From Paramacrobiotus metropolitanus (Eukaryota > Tardigrada > Eutardigrada > Parachela > Macrobiotidae), in contig NW_026570223.1 of assembly GCF_019649055.1 (NCBI RefSeq), positions 1,302,001-1,366,000 of the forward strand: DNA of 64,000 nucleotides. The letters are read 5' to 3'. This document shows positions 42,797-56,600 of the stretch, piece by piece. The notes beneath the pieces were generated by a model. That model did not search any database and was not told the DNA's origin. It saw nothing but the letters and a program-made list of their open reading frames with translations. The position numbers and the translations under genes were made by a program. Numbering within the stretch: the stretch's first letter is position 1; every line of letters starts with the position of its first letter.

Positions 42797-43975
42797 GCTG
42801 AGATGCAGATGCAACGAAGGAGGTATTATAAATATAATAATTCCTGTTTTATGTCTTTAGTGTTTACAAAGTTAATTGCGCTCCTCATTGCTGATTTTCT
42901 CGTCATTTTATAGTGGAGTTATATTTTGGCCCCAAGTATTAATCTACACAAAGAGAATAGGCTTGCGACGTGAGTTCTTTTGAGGTCTCTTTAAATTTCA
43001 TGGAAGTTCAATGTCAAACATTGACATATCCGCTCAAGAACCAAGTATCATAGACGTGCGTGCGTAAAGAGTCCAACATTTGACCGTCATTTAATTGTTG
43101 CGCCGGTAAGGTTTGCGTAATTCTCACCGCAAATTACTGTTTTTCAGCACACGGATTTTCGTGGGTGTAAAATTGTTCTGATGATGGGTCGCCTGACTGT
43201 CATAAAGAGGTAGTCAAAATGATTACATCTGACATGAAGTTTTGCAAACCCAGTGCCGAAAGCCTTTGCACAGATAGATGAGGACGAATTATTTGCAAAT
43301 GGAATCACATACATACGGCTAGGATTTGGAACCGGTTTCATTAGAGAACTGCGAACAGTTTTTCCATACGTACCATTCATAAAAGTACAGTAGACGTGCT
43401 AAGTGAACGTCAAACGCCCATACGATAGTATACCCAAAAGACCGGAAATAACTGTCAAAAACTCAATTATGGCGCAAAGCGGAGCACGTCATTCAAGACG
43501 CTTTTCTAATGGATATTCTCAACTCAATTTTTCAAGATTTAATTATTAATTCTCACTTGAAAAATTTGTTATTTTCCTTAATTCAAAGCGTGAAATGCGC
43601 ATCACTATATGGCACCACTACTGTAGCTATTGAATACTTAATATTTAATCGTAAGAAGATGTACAGTTTATGTTTATTAAGTACCATCGTCGTAGTGTGC
43701 TAAACATCAACGAATGTGTGATGCGGGATCAATTCACTGAATCTTATACTTTTTGTTGTTATGCACCTTGTATGTATTACTTATAATTTGTCGCTTCCGC
43801 TGACGCTGGAACCGTCATGTAAGTACCAAAATGTCTGACTTTATTTACAAAATTCTGCTTATCTCATAATTTACCTGTCTGTGGACAGCCCTCCCTTTAA
43901 CATATCTTTGCTATATATATGCATCACGACAAAAACTCTTCACGGCAACCAAAGCTAACAATAAGAACTTAGCGA
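42797..43975. other. Intergenic, no supported gene
   Basis: A 78-residue minus-strand ATG frame (43144-43380) and a plus-strand frame at 43509-43703 have no recognisable features. The rest is AT-rich. Confidence 0.4.
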
Positions 43976-46900
43976 TTAATTAACATTTACTGCAGGATGA
44001 ATAATAACACTCGTCTCCTCATTAAGATACGCATCCGAATTCGGATCCGCTTCCGGAAACACAATAATATGCGCTTCCCCCGACATCACAATCCATCCAC
44101 AGACAAACGGCATCTTGGCGAACGTGCACTCATAGCCCTCGGTAAAACTGGCAAAGAAGCGTCGATCATTCACCGGCGCCTCCACCACCAACTCGCACTC
44201 CTTCTTCACCACCGCCACGCCACTCCAGCTCATCCGCGCAATATCCAGATGCGCCTTCAGGACCCCTTCCAGGAATTTCCCGGCATTCCGAATCCCCCGG
44301 ACAACGGTCGGCTCCCAGCGGTCCTGCTGCGCATAGGTATGAATTTCCCGCTGTAGACTGAACATCTCCCGTTCCCGGTTGGGCGTAGCCCGCAGATCCT
44401 GTTCGCTCTTCCAGGCCACTAGGGCGTTCCAGTCACCGACCGACGGGACGAAGAGCATTCCGGATTTGACGCCGCTCATGGCGTCAAGGGGGTTCTTGAT
44501 GGCAACAGCGCGGTAGAAATCGTAGTAGCAGGTTTGTACATGCAGCGCCACCATCCAGTGGACCCAGGGATATTTCGTGGTTAAATACTCCTGTAGCTTC
44601 TTGGCCGCGCTGTTGGTACCCAGGCCCTGTGATTTGGCCGTTAGCAACTGGGATTTGATATCATGCTGCAGTTGTTGTGATGGGTATGCCGCTTTTAAAT
44701 GCGCATCGGTGGCTTTTAGCGCTTCGTAAATACTGCGCACTTGGGTTTTCATGTATTCAGTTTGAAAAGCGATTGTGCTGTTGTCGAATTTCCCGCTGAG
44801 CTGCATGTACATTAGACGATACATTACGGTCTGGGTGTCTAATGCCATGATACTCTGCATCCATAATCCGTATGCTGTACGATTGTATCCGATTCCCTGT
44901 TAAAAATTACCTTTATAAAAACCATGGTTGCGATTCCGTAAAGAAAGAGCAAAGACAGAACATCTGTACAGTTACTTTTCCTTCCGAAATATTGGAAATG
45001 TCCTTTATAAAAATCATGGTTTCATTCGTTAAGAATTTTCTGTTGGTTGGTTCAGCAGCGAAAGTGCAACAAAACATCAGTATAATAACCGAAATATTTG
45101 ATTCCCTTGGAAATGACCTTTTTTGAAAATTACATATAATATCAAACATGTATTTTTTATTGATTGATCAGCAACGAAGAAGCAAAAGAACATCAAACCT
45201 GAACGATATCAAAGAGGAAATCTCCCAGGATGTTATGATACTGTCCCGACACTCGATCACGCATCCACGTGAGAATACTGTCCGGTGCGTACTGTTCACA
45301 GACGCGGAGGAATTCATCGCGTGTGGCGTTGTTAGAATTACGCATCATGGCATCCACTTTGTTCTTGATATTGCTCATGGCCTGCAGATGTCCCCGGTAT
45401 TCCTCCTTGATGGGTGAGATCGTATGGTACTGCACCATTCTGGCCTCAACCAAGGATAACCGATCGTTCAACACGGTAAACTCCTGTATCATCCGTTGGA
45501 ACTTGGGATCGGGACGATCCGCATTGCTTAACAACACAATCATGCGAATAATCTGGGCGAGAGAGCTGATAACACCACTGGCGGTTGTAAATACAGGGTC
45601 ACCTATTATACAAACATAATATTTCCTTTTTTATCATTTGTTTTATTTCTCAACTTATTATTACATAAGAATGTGCACCGTACGCTATAAAATTCACATT
45701 TTTTGTAAACTTTTGAATTATATTGGAGTTCACATGCCAAAAGCAGAGTTTAGCACATACCTGAAAAGGTCATGGCATGGATTCCAGTTGTTAGTAAAGC
45801 GGTGCCAAAGCGTTCCAAAGTTTCGGTAAGCTCAGGTATACTGGCACGTAGAGACTCCGTTTTATTGTAATTATCATCAAAATACTTCCGCGATTCGTTT
45901 TGTAAAAGAACGTCCAACATCTCGTCGTGATATGGAATAGTTGCCGGTTTGGACTTTAAGACACGAGTTTGGAGGAACCGATTGCGCACCGATCGCGAGG
46001 CTTTGCTGCTCTTTTCTTGCAGTACGTACTCGGGTAACGGCAACTCCACAAGACTCTGTTATTACACGTAAATTGGCTCAGAAAGTACTTACATCTTCGA
46101 TTGCTGCAATGGTTTACAAGTACCTCATCCATAATTTTAACATATTCATGTTCTGCATCAATAATGGCGCTATTCAGTTCTTCTTCTTCGCGGACAATCG
46201 TGCGCACGAAATCATCAGCCAGCAGATCTGTTTCCGTATTGAACAAAAACACTGCCTCGTTGTGGATCTCTGACTTTCGCTTGATTTCGGTGTTGTTGGT
46301 CAAGTACATTTCTTTCATGGCATTTTTCCATTTGGTGTGCTGCTCCATCAGTTCGGGAATATTGTAGAAATTCTTAGCTATATCCTAAGAATCAAGCAAC
46401 AGTGATTGCGCATGATATTGTAACTCGAAGTGACACTCGATTCAAAGTACAGATACTCCGGTCATCGAGGATGATCTTCCGTACCTCTTCCATGCGAGCA
46501 CGATACTGCTGCTTTGCCAGTTCAACTGAAGCCCGCGCTATCCCTCGCAAACGCTCCTGCCAGGTGGGCCATATTAAGCTTGTTAAATAAATCTTAAATT
46601 CTTGAGAGCCGGTACCCAGCTTGTAAAATTGCGGTAAAATTGTAAAAAAAAACAAATTATATGATGCTGCTATGTACAGTGCGTACGTACTCTGTAGATG
46701 GATGGAGTGGTCTTACCATGAGTATGGTTCGTTTCTCTTGCTGTTGTCGTGAATATTCTGCATGCAATGCCTTCGTGGTTTTATTGTAAATGCCCAGACC
46801 TTTCTCCAGAATCGCCTGCTTTCGCGTCAGTATAGTCGTGTTGCGGAGAGCGACTAGCCCCTGTGCATAATGGTACTGGTGGATGTTCATCAAGTCTTCA

Positions 46901-49810
46901 TCGGTCACTTCCTCCAAATCCGTGAGGAAGGCGTTCATATCGTCCCGGTATTTGTTGACGATTGCCGCAATGCTCTCACGCACCATGAGATCCAACTGGA
47001 GCTAAACGAAGCCACGAACGTAAACATTAATATTAAACTGAATGACGTTCAGCAGAGGAAACATTACTGCGGATATTAACCGCAGTATTTGGGTGGCTTT
47101 TGATAGTAATGGTGCGAACAGATTACGTACAGAATAAACATCGCCGACAGATTGAAGAGTGCCATTTTTAAACATGTTGGAATATAGCTGGAAAGAAGAA
47201 ACAGTTTCCAGTTCGCTGATTAAGAATAGCTGATGTACTGTAGTAGCAATGTAAAATGCATAGCAGAATATGAAAATACATTTATCCGAAACGTACCTCC
47301 ACATGTTGAACGAATTGTGTACCCTTGACGGCCTTTCCAAAAACTTTTTTAGGTTGTATATGGGGTGCTTTGAACAAATTGTCCAAGAAAGACTCACATT
47401 CTGGTCCAAAGTCATCGGCTAAAACTATCAAACACAATGATGTGCATTTAGTAAGTCTTGCAAAAATTAAATGTATTGTATATGTTCCATCTGTAATTTA
47501 CTCGCTAGGTACAGTATACTGTATATTATAAATGTACAGCGAGAATACTTATACTCGTACGTAAATCAAAATAGCAGAACTGCGTGACAGTAAAATTTCG
47601 TCGATAACGTAGTGAAGCGGCGCTTCCATATATCGTTCAATGGCTGTAACAATTTAACAACAAAAAACTCAAAAATCCGTATGAAGAAACGTTATTTCTT
47701 GAAAGCACACATTGCAACATTTTTTTGCGTTTTAAACTGCGGCACTTTATAGTCTCATACTTGTGATTACGGTATTCAACGAACAGCTTACTGGAAGGGA
47801 GGATTTTCAAGTTCTTGGTACTGGCTGCAATTTTGGGCATCAAAAAGCAAGATACATTGTTGTAGCCGGCCTCCAGTTCTTGGGATACGCTGGCTGATCG
47901 CTCTTGATCCATTTCAAAATACTCCTATACATTAACCAAACAATGCTATGTCAACATCTGATGTTATACTCTTTAACCACCAACCTCTCCCTTCGATTTA
48001 AAACAGTCCATTTTAACATATTTCTGCACTAAAACCCTCTAAAATTTCTGTACATATTTTATACAGTTATTGTTTTGTAATGTTATACTAGTCAACGTTT
48101 GCGGTACTTCCTGTACCTGTAGATATGCTTTGCCGCCATGCCATCCGTATTCGTGCTCCAGATCCCAATCACGCACAAGGAATACCAACTGCTGTAACAT
48201 TTTTCCGGCACCCGCTGCAAAATCCCAACTCTGACATGTAATCATTGTCACAAATAAAAATTCATAAAATTTCTGTTTTTAGCGATGGCTTATGCAAAAT
48301 ACATTAATTTCGTCAGCGCTTTGGAAACTACCAATTAAGTACATATATGCGCTTATACCAAAATTTTCTTTGGCCATAGCACTAGTCACTTGTAAGGTCA
48401 AACTGCCCACGAGATCCGTTAACTGCCGATCCAGAACGCCCATTGTGTTGATGATCTGGAAAAGAAAACATGCACTTTACAATTAACTGTAAGATCACTG
48501 ACGAGCCTCAAATAAATGTGCAGTTCGTTAAGCTTTACATTTTGTAATATAGTTACAAGAAAATAATTGACCCGATAGCTTATACTACTCTGTATTTGCA
48601 TCGAAAATACGATATCGTACTCCGTAAGCAGTTCATTTGAAGAAACAAAGTGACCATAAATTGTTCGAACTGATGTGGCAATCGAACAAAGTTTCCGCTA
48701 GGATTCCCATGAATTACAGCACATACCAGGGTGGAGGAAAGCATGCTGGTCAGATAAAACAAAGGTGATTCAGCCGCCTGGTTATTGATGTTATCCATCA
48801 TGCCCTGGGTGTCAATGAGGAATACGGCAACATCGTCGCCATTCTCATCCGGAAGTATGACGGGCTGCCGAGTAATCCAAAGGCCTTTCGTGAAGCCTTT
48901 ACTCGTCGATGCCGTGCCAAAAACGTTGCGGCACGATGGGAAATCCTCACGTTCATATAACCAACTGTCCATTGACATGTCCTGGTTGCTGACATTTTTT
49001 GGCTGTATAAAAATTATCGCTTGTATATGGTTATTGGAAATGTTTAAATTATCCCAAATTCAGAAATTCGTTTGTAGGTTACTATAACAAATTTATCACG
49101 TCACTGAAATCCAAGATTGTTTTGGTATTAAACAGTATTACACCCTATTATTACAGTCTTTTACACAATTCAACAACAGTTATCATACCCTACGGAAGTA
49201 ATAGTTACTGGTAGTTTATTAGCATATTAATTGTTAATACCGGCATTTTCGCGCTCCTGTGGAACCTACCAAACACAGCAGATAGCGATGCACAATATTT
49301 AACAGCGTAGATTTCCCTCCGCGATATTTTCCCACGATTCCAACAATGGCGATCTTCTTGTTGCCAACAATCGGGGATTTCAAAATATTTGTAAATAATT
49401 CGACATTCTGCAGTGCCATCGTCCGATTGGGCGTTATGCCAACAATCTAGAGGAAAAAACCGTAATAAATGAAACTGGCAACATACAAGCACAAGAAGCT
49501 GAAGGAAAATTGCGTACGGAATACAGCTGTACACCGACAAATGCAGGAAACAGGCACCGAAACATAGTACAGCACTAATATGGTTACTTATCAAAAAAAT
49601 GCTCCCGTATCAGTAGGCGCCACGCGCCATTATGGAATTGATATTGATGGCTAATTATTGTACCTGAAAAAGCGGCTCCTCGTTGTTTGTCTCATCTTGA
49701 CACCAGCACGGTCGAGCGCTGCTCGCGACCACATCCGATAAATTTACAAAAGTCCAAACAATAATAATGCATAAAATTAAATAAGGTTTACCTAAACACC
49801 GTTGTATCAT
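43976..49810 (-). CDS. GB1/RHD3-family GTPase with signal peptide and long helical C-terminus (~1098 aa, 13 exons)
   Basis: The exons (minus) are 49810-49664, 49446-49270, 48981-48727, 48455-48303, 48230-48117, 47924-47792, 47418-47297, 47001-46717, 46566-46495, 46384-46124, 46055-45761, 45602-45199 and 44854-43976. All join in phase with GT-AG. The weakest donor is GTATTT at 48302. The N-terminus (LILCIIIVWTFVNLSDVVAS) is a signal peptide or anchor. The GTPase core has the P-loop GKYRGGKST, switch region TKGLWITRQP, DxxG as FLIDTQGM, and the RD motif LVRDW that replaces NKxD in atlastins and guanylate-binding proteins. A guanine-cap-like NNVSCFLMPKI follows. From ~residue 370 it is helical (ERLRGIARASVELAKQQYRA). 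A hydrophobic helix is followed by a ~290-residue last exon unlike anything I recognise firmly. There is no clear atlastin-type double transmembrane hairpin. Confidence 0.8.
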
Positions 49811-51527
49811 TTTCAGGTTTTATGATTGTGCTGAATGCACAAACGACAAAATTACAATTGTAAAAATTGTTGTAGAATGATAGCTACCACTGACTGACTA
49901 ATAACATTATGAAAACAAATCGCGTGAAGCTTCTGTTTGGAGTGTAATAAAATGTACTTCATGCCTTGAACTACAAACGTACTGAAACGCATTCTACAGT
50001 TGAAACTTCGTGCAAAACGTTTGTAATCGTTCCAGTTAAGAAATGACGCTGGTAGCCGTACAATACTGGATCACGAGCAGCGCGATAAACATCTCTATAA
50101 ACTTGTAGTTTGGTGGCTACTCTTGGTTTATGCGAGCCGCGCGGGATCAGCATTCAAGCGCTGATCACGATAAACACTAAACAGACTTGTACAGCAGCTA
50201 CTGTGTTGAATGTGTACCACTGCCCGTGACCTTTGGCCTTTCTTTACACAATGCGGATTACAGCCTGCGCGTGCACAGTGAGCAATACACACTGTGCATT
50301 TGTCACGGTTTGTGTACAACAGAATTAATTACTGTACGATGTATAAACAATCCATTACCCATCTTGCAAAAGTGAACGCAACACATGCTCAGTTTAAAGG
50401 CTCTGTCAGAAATATAGAATGTGGTGATTGATGCGGTCACATTATTTATTGTACAATGAAATACAACACACAAAGCAAAGTTGCAAATCTGGGGATACTG
50501 ACACAAAATAAGTAGAAGTTTAGAGCCAAATACATCAAACGAGAAAAATTTCAAGCACACAGTCTGTCCCCTGTCCAGTGCTCATACTCTGTATCTTGGT
50601 AAACAGGAATGTGTGCAAAAGGAATTTACAAGATGCCTCCTTGTACACCTCGACAATGTCAGCACAAAAAATTGTGTGGCAAAAATTTCAGGTTGGGTTT
50701 TGTGTGTCATAATCATAAAATATTAATTATAATTGTTGATTATACAGCAAGTTTCACTGGCAGCACGTAAGTACGAATTTTACTGAATTTGGTAACATAA
50801 ATCAGTAATAAATCTCTAAGTATATCAAGTAGGTTTTCTTATTTTATTTTGCTGCGAGATTTTGTTCAGTTTGCTGGTCAAGCTTTAGTTTTATCAATGA
50901 TAAAGACAGTAAGATAATTAGCGATGTCTTACTCCCGTAGGAAATGCTTTAGCTGACGATACTTTTACACAAATGTAGACGTAAAGACTTTACAAAATCC
51001 CGATTGATATATATTTACAGTACTTTGTTGCTTTAAATTCTGGAATTAAGGTACTTACTAGTTGCTACAACACAATAATTATTATTAACGTAGAAGTGAG
51101 TTAATTAATCAAGTGAAGCAAGCATGTTATTGTTTACTACAGCACATCTACATGCAGAATACAGCTGTTTGTAGCACTCATCATTCTGTCACTACAGTGG
51201 TTGGGCATAATTAGCGTTGAAGAGCGGTGCTGCTCTGCATTACCACCAGAATTATTAGTCGGTGATTTCTGTTATCTAACTTGCATACCAAATGTCTGTC
51301 GCATCCAGCGCCCACAGGCACTAACTATCATCGCTGGGTCTGCATCTCGGCGCGAATGTACAGAAGAAAATAACGCACGCAATGATATAACACCTGTCAT
51401 CTTCGTAATAACACCTTGACATTGCCAGTTGGATATTTTGAATGAGTTACATCGCTCTCAACACTCTTTAGCCGAAACACCAGAAAAGCGGAAGTGAAGC
51501 ACATACGAAATGGCAAATGTACTCGCA
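49811..51527. other. Intergenic between divergent genes
   Basis: No gene is supported in ~1.7 kb. It should hold the promoters of the GTPase gene (minus) and the chitin-binding gene (plus). Short cysteine-containing frames at 50128-50320 and 51201-51419 lack starts or domains worth calling. Confidence 0.4.
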
Positions 51528-51537
51528 TATATAAACC
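51528..51537 (+). promoter_or_regulatory. TATA box of the chitin-binding protein gene
   Basis: TATATAAACC lies 103 bp before the ATG at 51640. The implied start site near 51560 would leave an ~80-nt leader. Confidence 0.6.
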
Positions 51538-51639
51538 AACGCGCCGATCACAAGTATATCACCAGTCTCCAATCACATCAATTTCGGAATAATTTTTACT
51601 GCACGTACCGGGGCTCAGTAATATAAATTTCCGCCGAAA

Positions 51640-52911
51640 ATGAAAGTCATTGGTGTTATATTAGCTGTCCTGGGCTGCGCCGTATGCCAGCAACAAACCT
51701 ACGTGTGGGATTTACTGAAGCCGGCTTTAACGGCGGAGGAAGTGCAAACTATATTGGCCAATCGGGATTTCGCCAACCAGTATCCCACTTACAACGCCGT
51801 ACCGCTGACCAGCTTTGACTGCACCAAAAAGACACAACCGGGATTCTTTGCCGATGTCGAGGCCCAGTGTCAGGTGTTCCATCGATGTGATATCAACGGA
51901 AATCGCACCAGTTACCTCTGTGTGAACACAACGGTTTTCAACCAGATCACCTTGGTGTGCGATTATTTCTTTAATGTCGACTGCCCACGGTAAGATCGGA
52001 AACAAGATGTAATTATTGATACTAATATTTTATCACTGAATAACTATTGGGTTGCTTAATATAATTACGTATAAAAATTAAAAATGCGATAGTAAACAAA
52101 GAATTGTCACTAAACCGAAAACACTTGCAAGTTAAAACTGCAAATGTACGAACTATAGAACTATAACAAGTAAATGTACTGTACTTATGTATAATCAGAA
52201 TATGCATCAACGACATACTTTTACTACAGGTCACAAGAGTTTGAGAACTTCGCTAATTCCCGTCTATACACCAACCAGGATTTGTTCGACACGCCTCCTG
52301 CCGATTATGTCCCACCGCAAAGCAGTCAAAGCGGCCAAATCGTGGCGCAGCCGTCTCGCGCCAAACCCTCCGTCGTCCCCGCCAAGCCAGTCCGTCCTGC
52401 GGGACCTCTCCTCAAACCGAACATCCCGGTTTTCCGTCCCGTCCAGCCAGTCTTAATCACACTGGCCCCGACCACCCAGATGATTCGCGATCAGCCTAGT
52501 AATGGAGGAGAAGACCAAGGCACCACCACGGAAATGATCCCAACCAGTGAGCAGTCGGCAGGATCAATGGAGACATCCAGCGGGGCCGCACCAGCGCAAC
52601 CCGGTATGGAAGGTCAACAAGGACAGTCACCAGCCGGCACGGAGGGCCAGCAACCGCAACCTGGAACTGAAGGTCAACAAGCACAACCTGGAGCGGAAGG
52701 ACAACAGCCTCAACCCGGATCGGAAGGTCAACAAGGACAACCTGGAGCTGGACAGCCGCAACCCGGAATTGAAGGACAGCAACCACAGCCTGGAGCAGAA
52801 AGTCAGCAGCCGCAACCCGGAGCGGAAGGACAACCACCACAACCTGCAGCGGAAACTACCACCGAGATGGGAGCACCCGCGGCCGCTCCAGAAGGCCAAC
52901 CGGCTCAGTAG
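51640..52911 (+). CDS. Peritrophin-A-type chitin-binding secreted protein (~343 aa)
   Basis: Exon 1 is 51640-51989 and exon 2 is 52230-52911, joined in phase 2 (CACG|GTAAGA ... CTACTACAG|G). A signal peptide (KVIGVILAVLGCAVC) is followed by one CBM14/peritrophin-A domain with six cysteines: FDCTKKTQPGFFADV, QCQVFHRCDINGN, YLCVNTTVFN and LVCDYFFNVDC. After the splice comes FENFANSRLYTNQDLFDTPP, then a proline-rich linker. Then come ~15 imperfect 9-10-residue repeats (GTEGQQPQPG, GAEGQQAQPG) and an alanine-rich end. CBM14 binds chitin, and a single domain with a long unstructured glutamine/proline tail suits a cuticle or gut-lining matrix protein. The repeat arrays would readily change length between individuals. 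Confidence 0.82.
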
Positions 52912-53601
52912 TATTTGGCGACAAAGCAGTCCTCCCTTAAGTCTCCAGATTTAGCTGTGTCGCAAAAGTATTACGAATTTCCGGCTTGACCCGGTTACTG
53001 GGCACGGGGCAGTAACATACCGTTTTGGTATTCTCTATGATTTTTAGACATTTATACTATGATTTTTTTATTGTTTTAACTAGTCCGTTTCCAAGTTGAA
53101 CTGCTCACTGTGACATTCCCGAAATTAAAGTGCGTTATATACAAACCAAAAAACGTATTAACGTGATGACAGTATTAAACCAGAATATATTATACAGTAT
53201 TATTGTAAGTCTGCAAGAGCCAAGAGGCTATTACCATAAGAGCTACAGATTCAACGCCTCTTTAACGGTTACTTTTCTTACGAAACCTAACAATGTTTCT
53301 TACACCAAAAAAGTTATTTCATTTCGGAAAAACCTGTTGAAATCGCGAACAGCTGATCCGTGGCGTAACGAAGTGAGCAACCTATTTTGGGGTGCTAACT
53401 CTGTTAGTGCTGGCCGAAAGGGAAGCACCAACTTATACTCGCCACGCTGCTGTCGACTCCAAACTTTGACCGACAGTGAGTCTTGTTGCCTTTTTATGAT
53501 TTTATCAGCCAATTGTCCTTATCTCTTCGTTCTATGATAAAATCGTTATGGTTTTCGTGGGCATTTTCAAATCACGATTAGTGTAGTGCACGCTTTCCAC
53601 C
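52912..53601. other. Intergenic
   Basis: 3' flank of the chitin-binding gene and 5' flank of the dehydrogenase. A 135-residue plus-strand frame at 53130-53537 has no domain and poor composition. Not called as a gene. Confidence 0.4.
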
Positions 53602-56600
53602 ATGAAGACGCCCGTATACTGGTTGCCTTACCTGATATTTTCCACTCGAAAGTCAAGTTGCAGAATAACCTGCCACTTGGAGCGTGCAATTGCAGCCAGA
53701 AACATGGCCACGATCAACCAGACCGACGTCTCCCCTTCTGCTGCCACACCGATTGTTGTACCTTCGGCTGAAGCGACCTCCTTCATCCAGCGATGCATGG
53801 AGAAAGTGGGAACCCATCCTGAGCATGCGCGCCAGCTGGCGGACGTGTTGGTGATGGGTGATCATCGCGGGCATTTCTCCCATGGACTCAATCGGTTAGG
53901 TAACGTTATAAGCTGCAGTACCGTAGCTTGCATTTTCGCAAATGAAGTTCTAATGTTTGATGATTATTTTTGAATTTGCGCGATATAAGAAATAAATATT
54001 GACATGCTGTAAAATATTGAAATATTTTGCATGCATAGGGTAAACAATAAGGAGAATTCTTTAACCAGTTCAATATTTTATAAAGCTCAAAAGTCAAAAT
54101 GGTGTTGTTGCTGTTGATAGACATGTATGTGCGCGATATCCAGTCGAAGACATGCAATGGCGATGGAGTGCCTGTGATTGTTAAGGAATCCGCGTCCACC
54201 GCTCTGATTGACGGACAGAACTTGCTCGGTACTGTCTCATTTTCTAGTTTAATTTTTCTGACAATACTGTATTCATTTATTTCATCTTGTATAATACCTT
54301 CGCTAGATTAGAATTGTAGCGGCGTTCTTCACATGTTTTTCGATGATTTGTACGTTGATTTTTTTAAATTTTCATTAGTGTTTTTCCCGCTGCAGGTCCA
54401 GTCGTTGGGCGATTTGCCATGGCTGTGGCGATTCGGAAAGCCAAGGAATCGGGTGTCGGCTGGGTGGCTGCCAACGGTAGGAAAATGATTATTTTGGGAT
54501 CGTCCTCTTAATTTCATTGCATATTGAAGCAAAATGAGTTACAACATATTTGTTTTTTCTCTTACTGCGACGGTAGTTTCATTTACTGCATAGAATTTCT
54601 AATATTTTATTTTTTTCTCACGATAACCACGGTGATAGCTATCTGGATATGGACTTATATTACATGAGAAAGTGAAATTTTATGTTTGAGAAATATTTTT
54701 CTTAGTTTTATCTAATGCAAACTTGCTCGTGTAACCCGGTTTGACTTTTGTTCGGACTGTGTTCAAGGTCTTGACAGAAAGTTTAGAGACTTTCAACATT
54801 TAATTTCCTAAAACTTATAATTTCGTGAACAATTATGGTTGTGCGAATTAAACATCGAGTAATCGGAGATAGTTAATTCCCACTGGGTAATACAAAAAAA
54901 GTAGCCGTGACACGGCAGAAAAATTGCTACTTTCTCTACTGATAAATAATAAATTTTTTGCTTATGTTTTAAAGTCAGCTAATTTTGTGTTCCATTTACT
55001 GTTGGCAGCATCCAATCATTACGGTATCGCGGGTTATTATGGTCTTCAGGCCTGTAAAGAAGGAATGATCGGGATGTCTTTCACCAATACAAGTCCATTC
55101 TGCGTTCCAACTGGCGGTGTTTACGTTAGTCATACAGCTCGTTGATGATGCCTACAGACTGGGACGTCATAACAATTACTTTATCCATAGCCTTGTTTTA
55201 TACTACTACATATATAATTCACGCCTTCGTGTTACCTATGTAGCACATAATTTTCCTCCCCGAAATATTTTGGGCAGTGTGGACCGTGTGTTGATTTCTT
55301 TAGAAAACCTTGGGTACGAATCCGATATGTTTTGCCGCACCGGGTGTTAATGGTGACGATTTCGTGCTGGATATGGCGACTACCACCGTTGCCATCGGTA
55401 AGGTGCGTGATGAATAGAACATAATAATTACTATATTCTTAATTTCTTACAGCACTTGTTAGTACAAATACTCATGAGTTCTATTGCATTTTGTTTTTTT
55501 TGTCAGTAGTTACTGTATTTTCGCGATTTGCTGGCGTGTAACATGAGCTATACTGATTGGAAGGTGGAAATTGCTATGCGCAAAGAGCAGCCGGTTCCTA
55601 GTTCATGGGGGTTAGATAAGGATGGCCACGAATCCACGGATCCGGAGAAGATCTTCCACGGCGGAGGATTGTTGCCTCTAGGCGGTAAAATTGCTTTGAT
55701 TGTTAATCCTATCATAGTTAGAATACTCCTCATGTTTTTGTTGTTGTTTTCCTTCGTTATCGATGGAAGCGCATTTTTAATAGCTACGCGAGTACAGTTT
55801 TGGTTTATCATATCCGTTTATTCTATTTGCATTAGTTTACAGGCAGACACTGTTAACCATGTGTTTGAATTGATATGGAAATTGATATGGAATAAATGCT
55901 ATTTAACGTTTTTCCGTCGCAATTTTTTTGTCCTTTGTATTTGTGCGATTAATAGTCCATTGTTTTTGGTTTTAGGAGCGGAAAATACAGGCGGATACAA
56001 AGGATACGGTCTGAATGTAATGGTAGAAATCCTATGTGGAATATTGTCGGATGCCGCCTTTGGACCGAATATTCGATCGTGGACGCATCCCGTTGGAGCG
56101 GCTAATCTGGTAAATTCGTTCTAAATACCAGGCTCGCTGTTTTACTATTTGACAGCCCTAAATTTGAGAAAATGTCCCTTTGTTTCTGAAACATTTGTTT
56201 CTGATTTGTTTCCGATTATGAGGTTGTTTCATTTGTTTCAAAAAAAAGCATTTGTTTCTGATTATGAGATTTCGAATAAAAATACTCTTGCAAACAATCT
56301 TTATTTGATGTTTTGAATAAGGTTCCTGGATAGTGGACGTCGTTATCGTAAATTACAGCAGCATGTTCCTTTTCTTGAATAGGGTCAAGGATTTGTGGCT
56401 ATCGACCCGGGACGATTTGCGGATGGATTTAAAGAGCGATTGCAAGCGTTTGTGAACATTTTGCGCCATTTGGAACCGGTAAGAAACTGTACTGAACATT
56501 TAAAAATCGGTTTTCTTTGTATGGTACAGTAATAAAATTCCAATTGTTTGTTCCAAAATATAACGCTTTATACATTTATTTAATTAAATTATTGTAGTCG

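Noticed and set aside
52496-52899. Valine/leucine- and arginine/serine-rich frames inside the chitin-binding gene
   Set aside because: Out-of-frame readings of the repeat array on both strands. The signal peptide, CBM14 and splice phase fix the true frame.
53130-53537. 135-aa frame between the chitin-binding and dehydrogenase genes
   Set aside because: No ATG-driven domain, mixed composition and no splice signals. Treated as non-coding.
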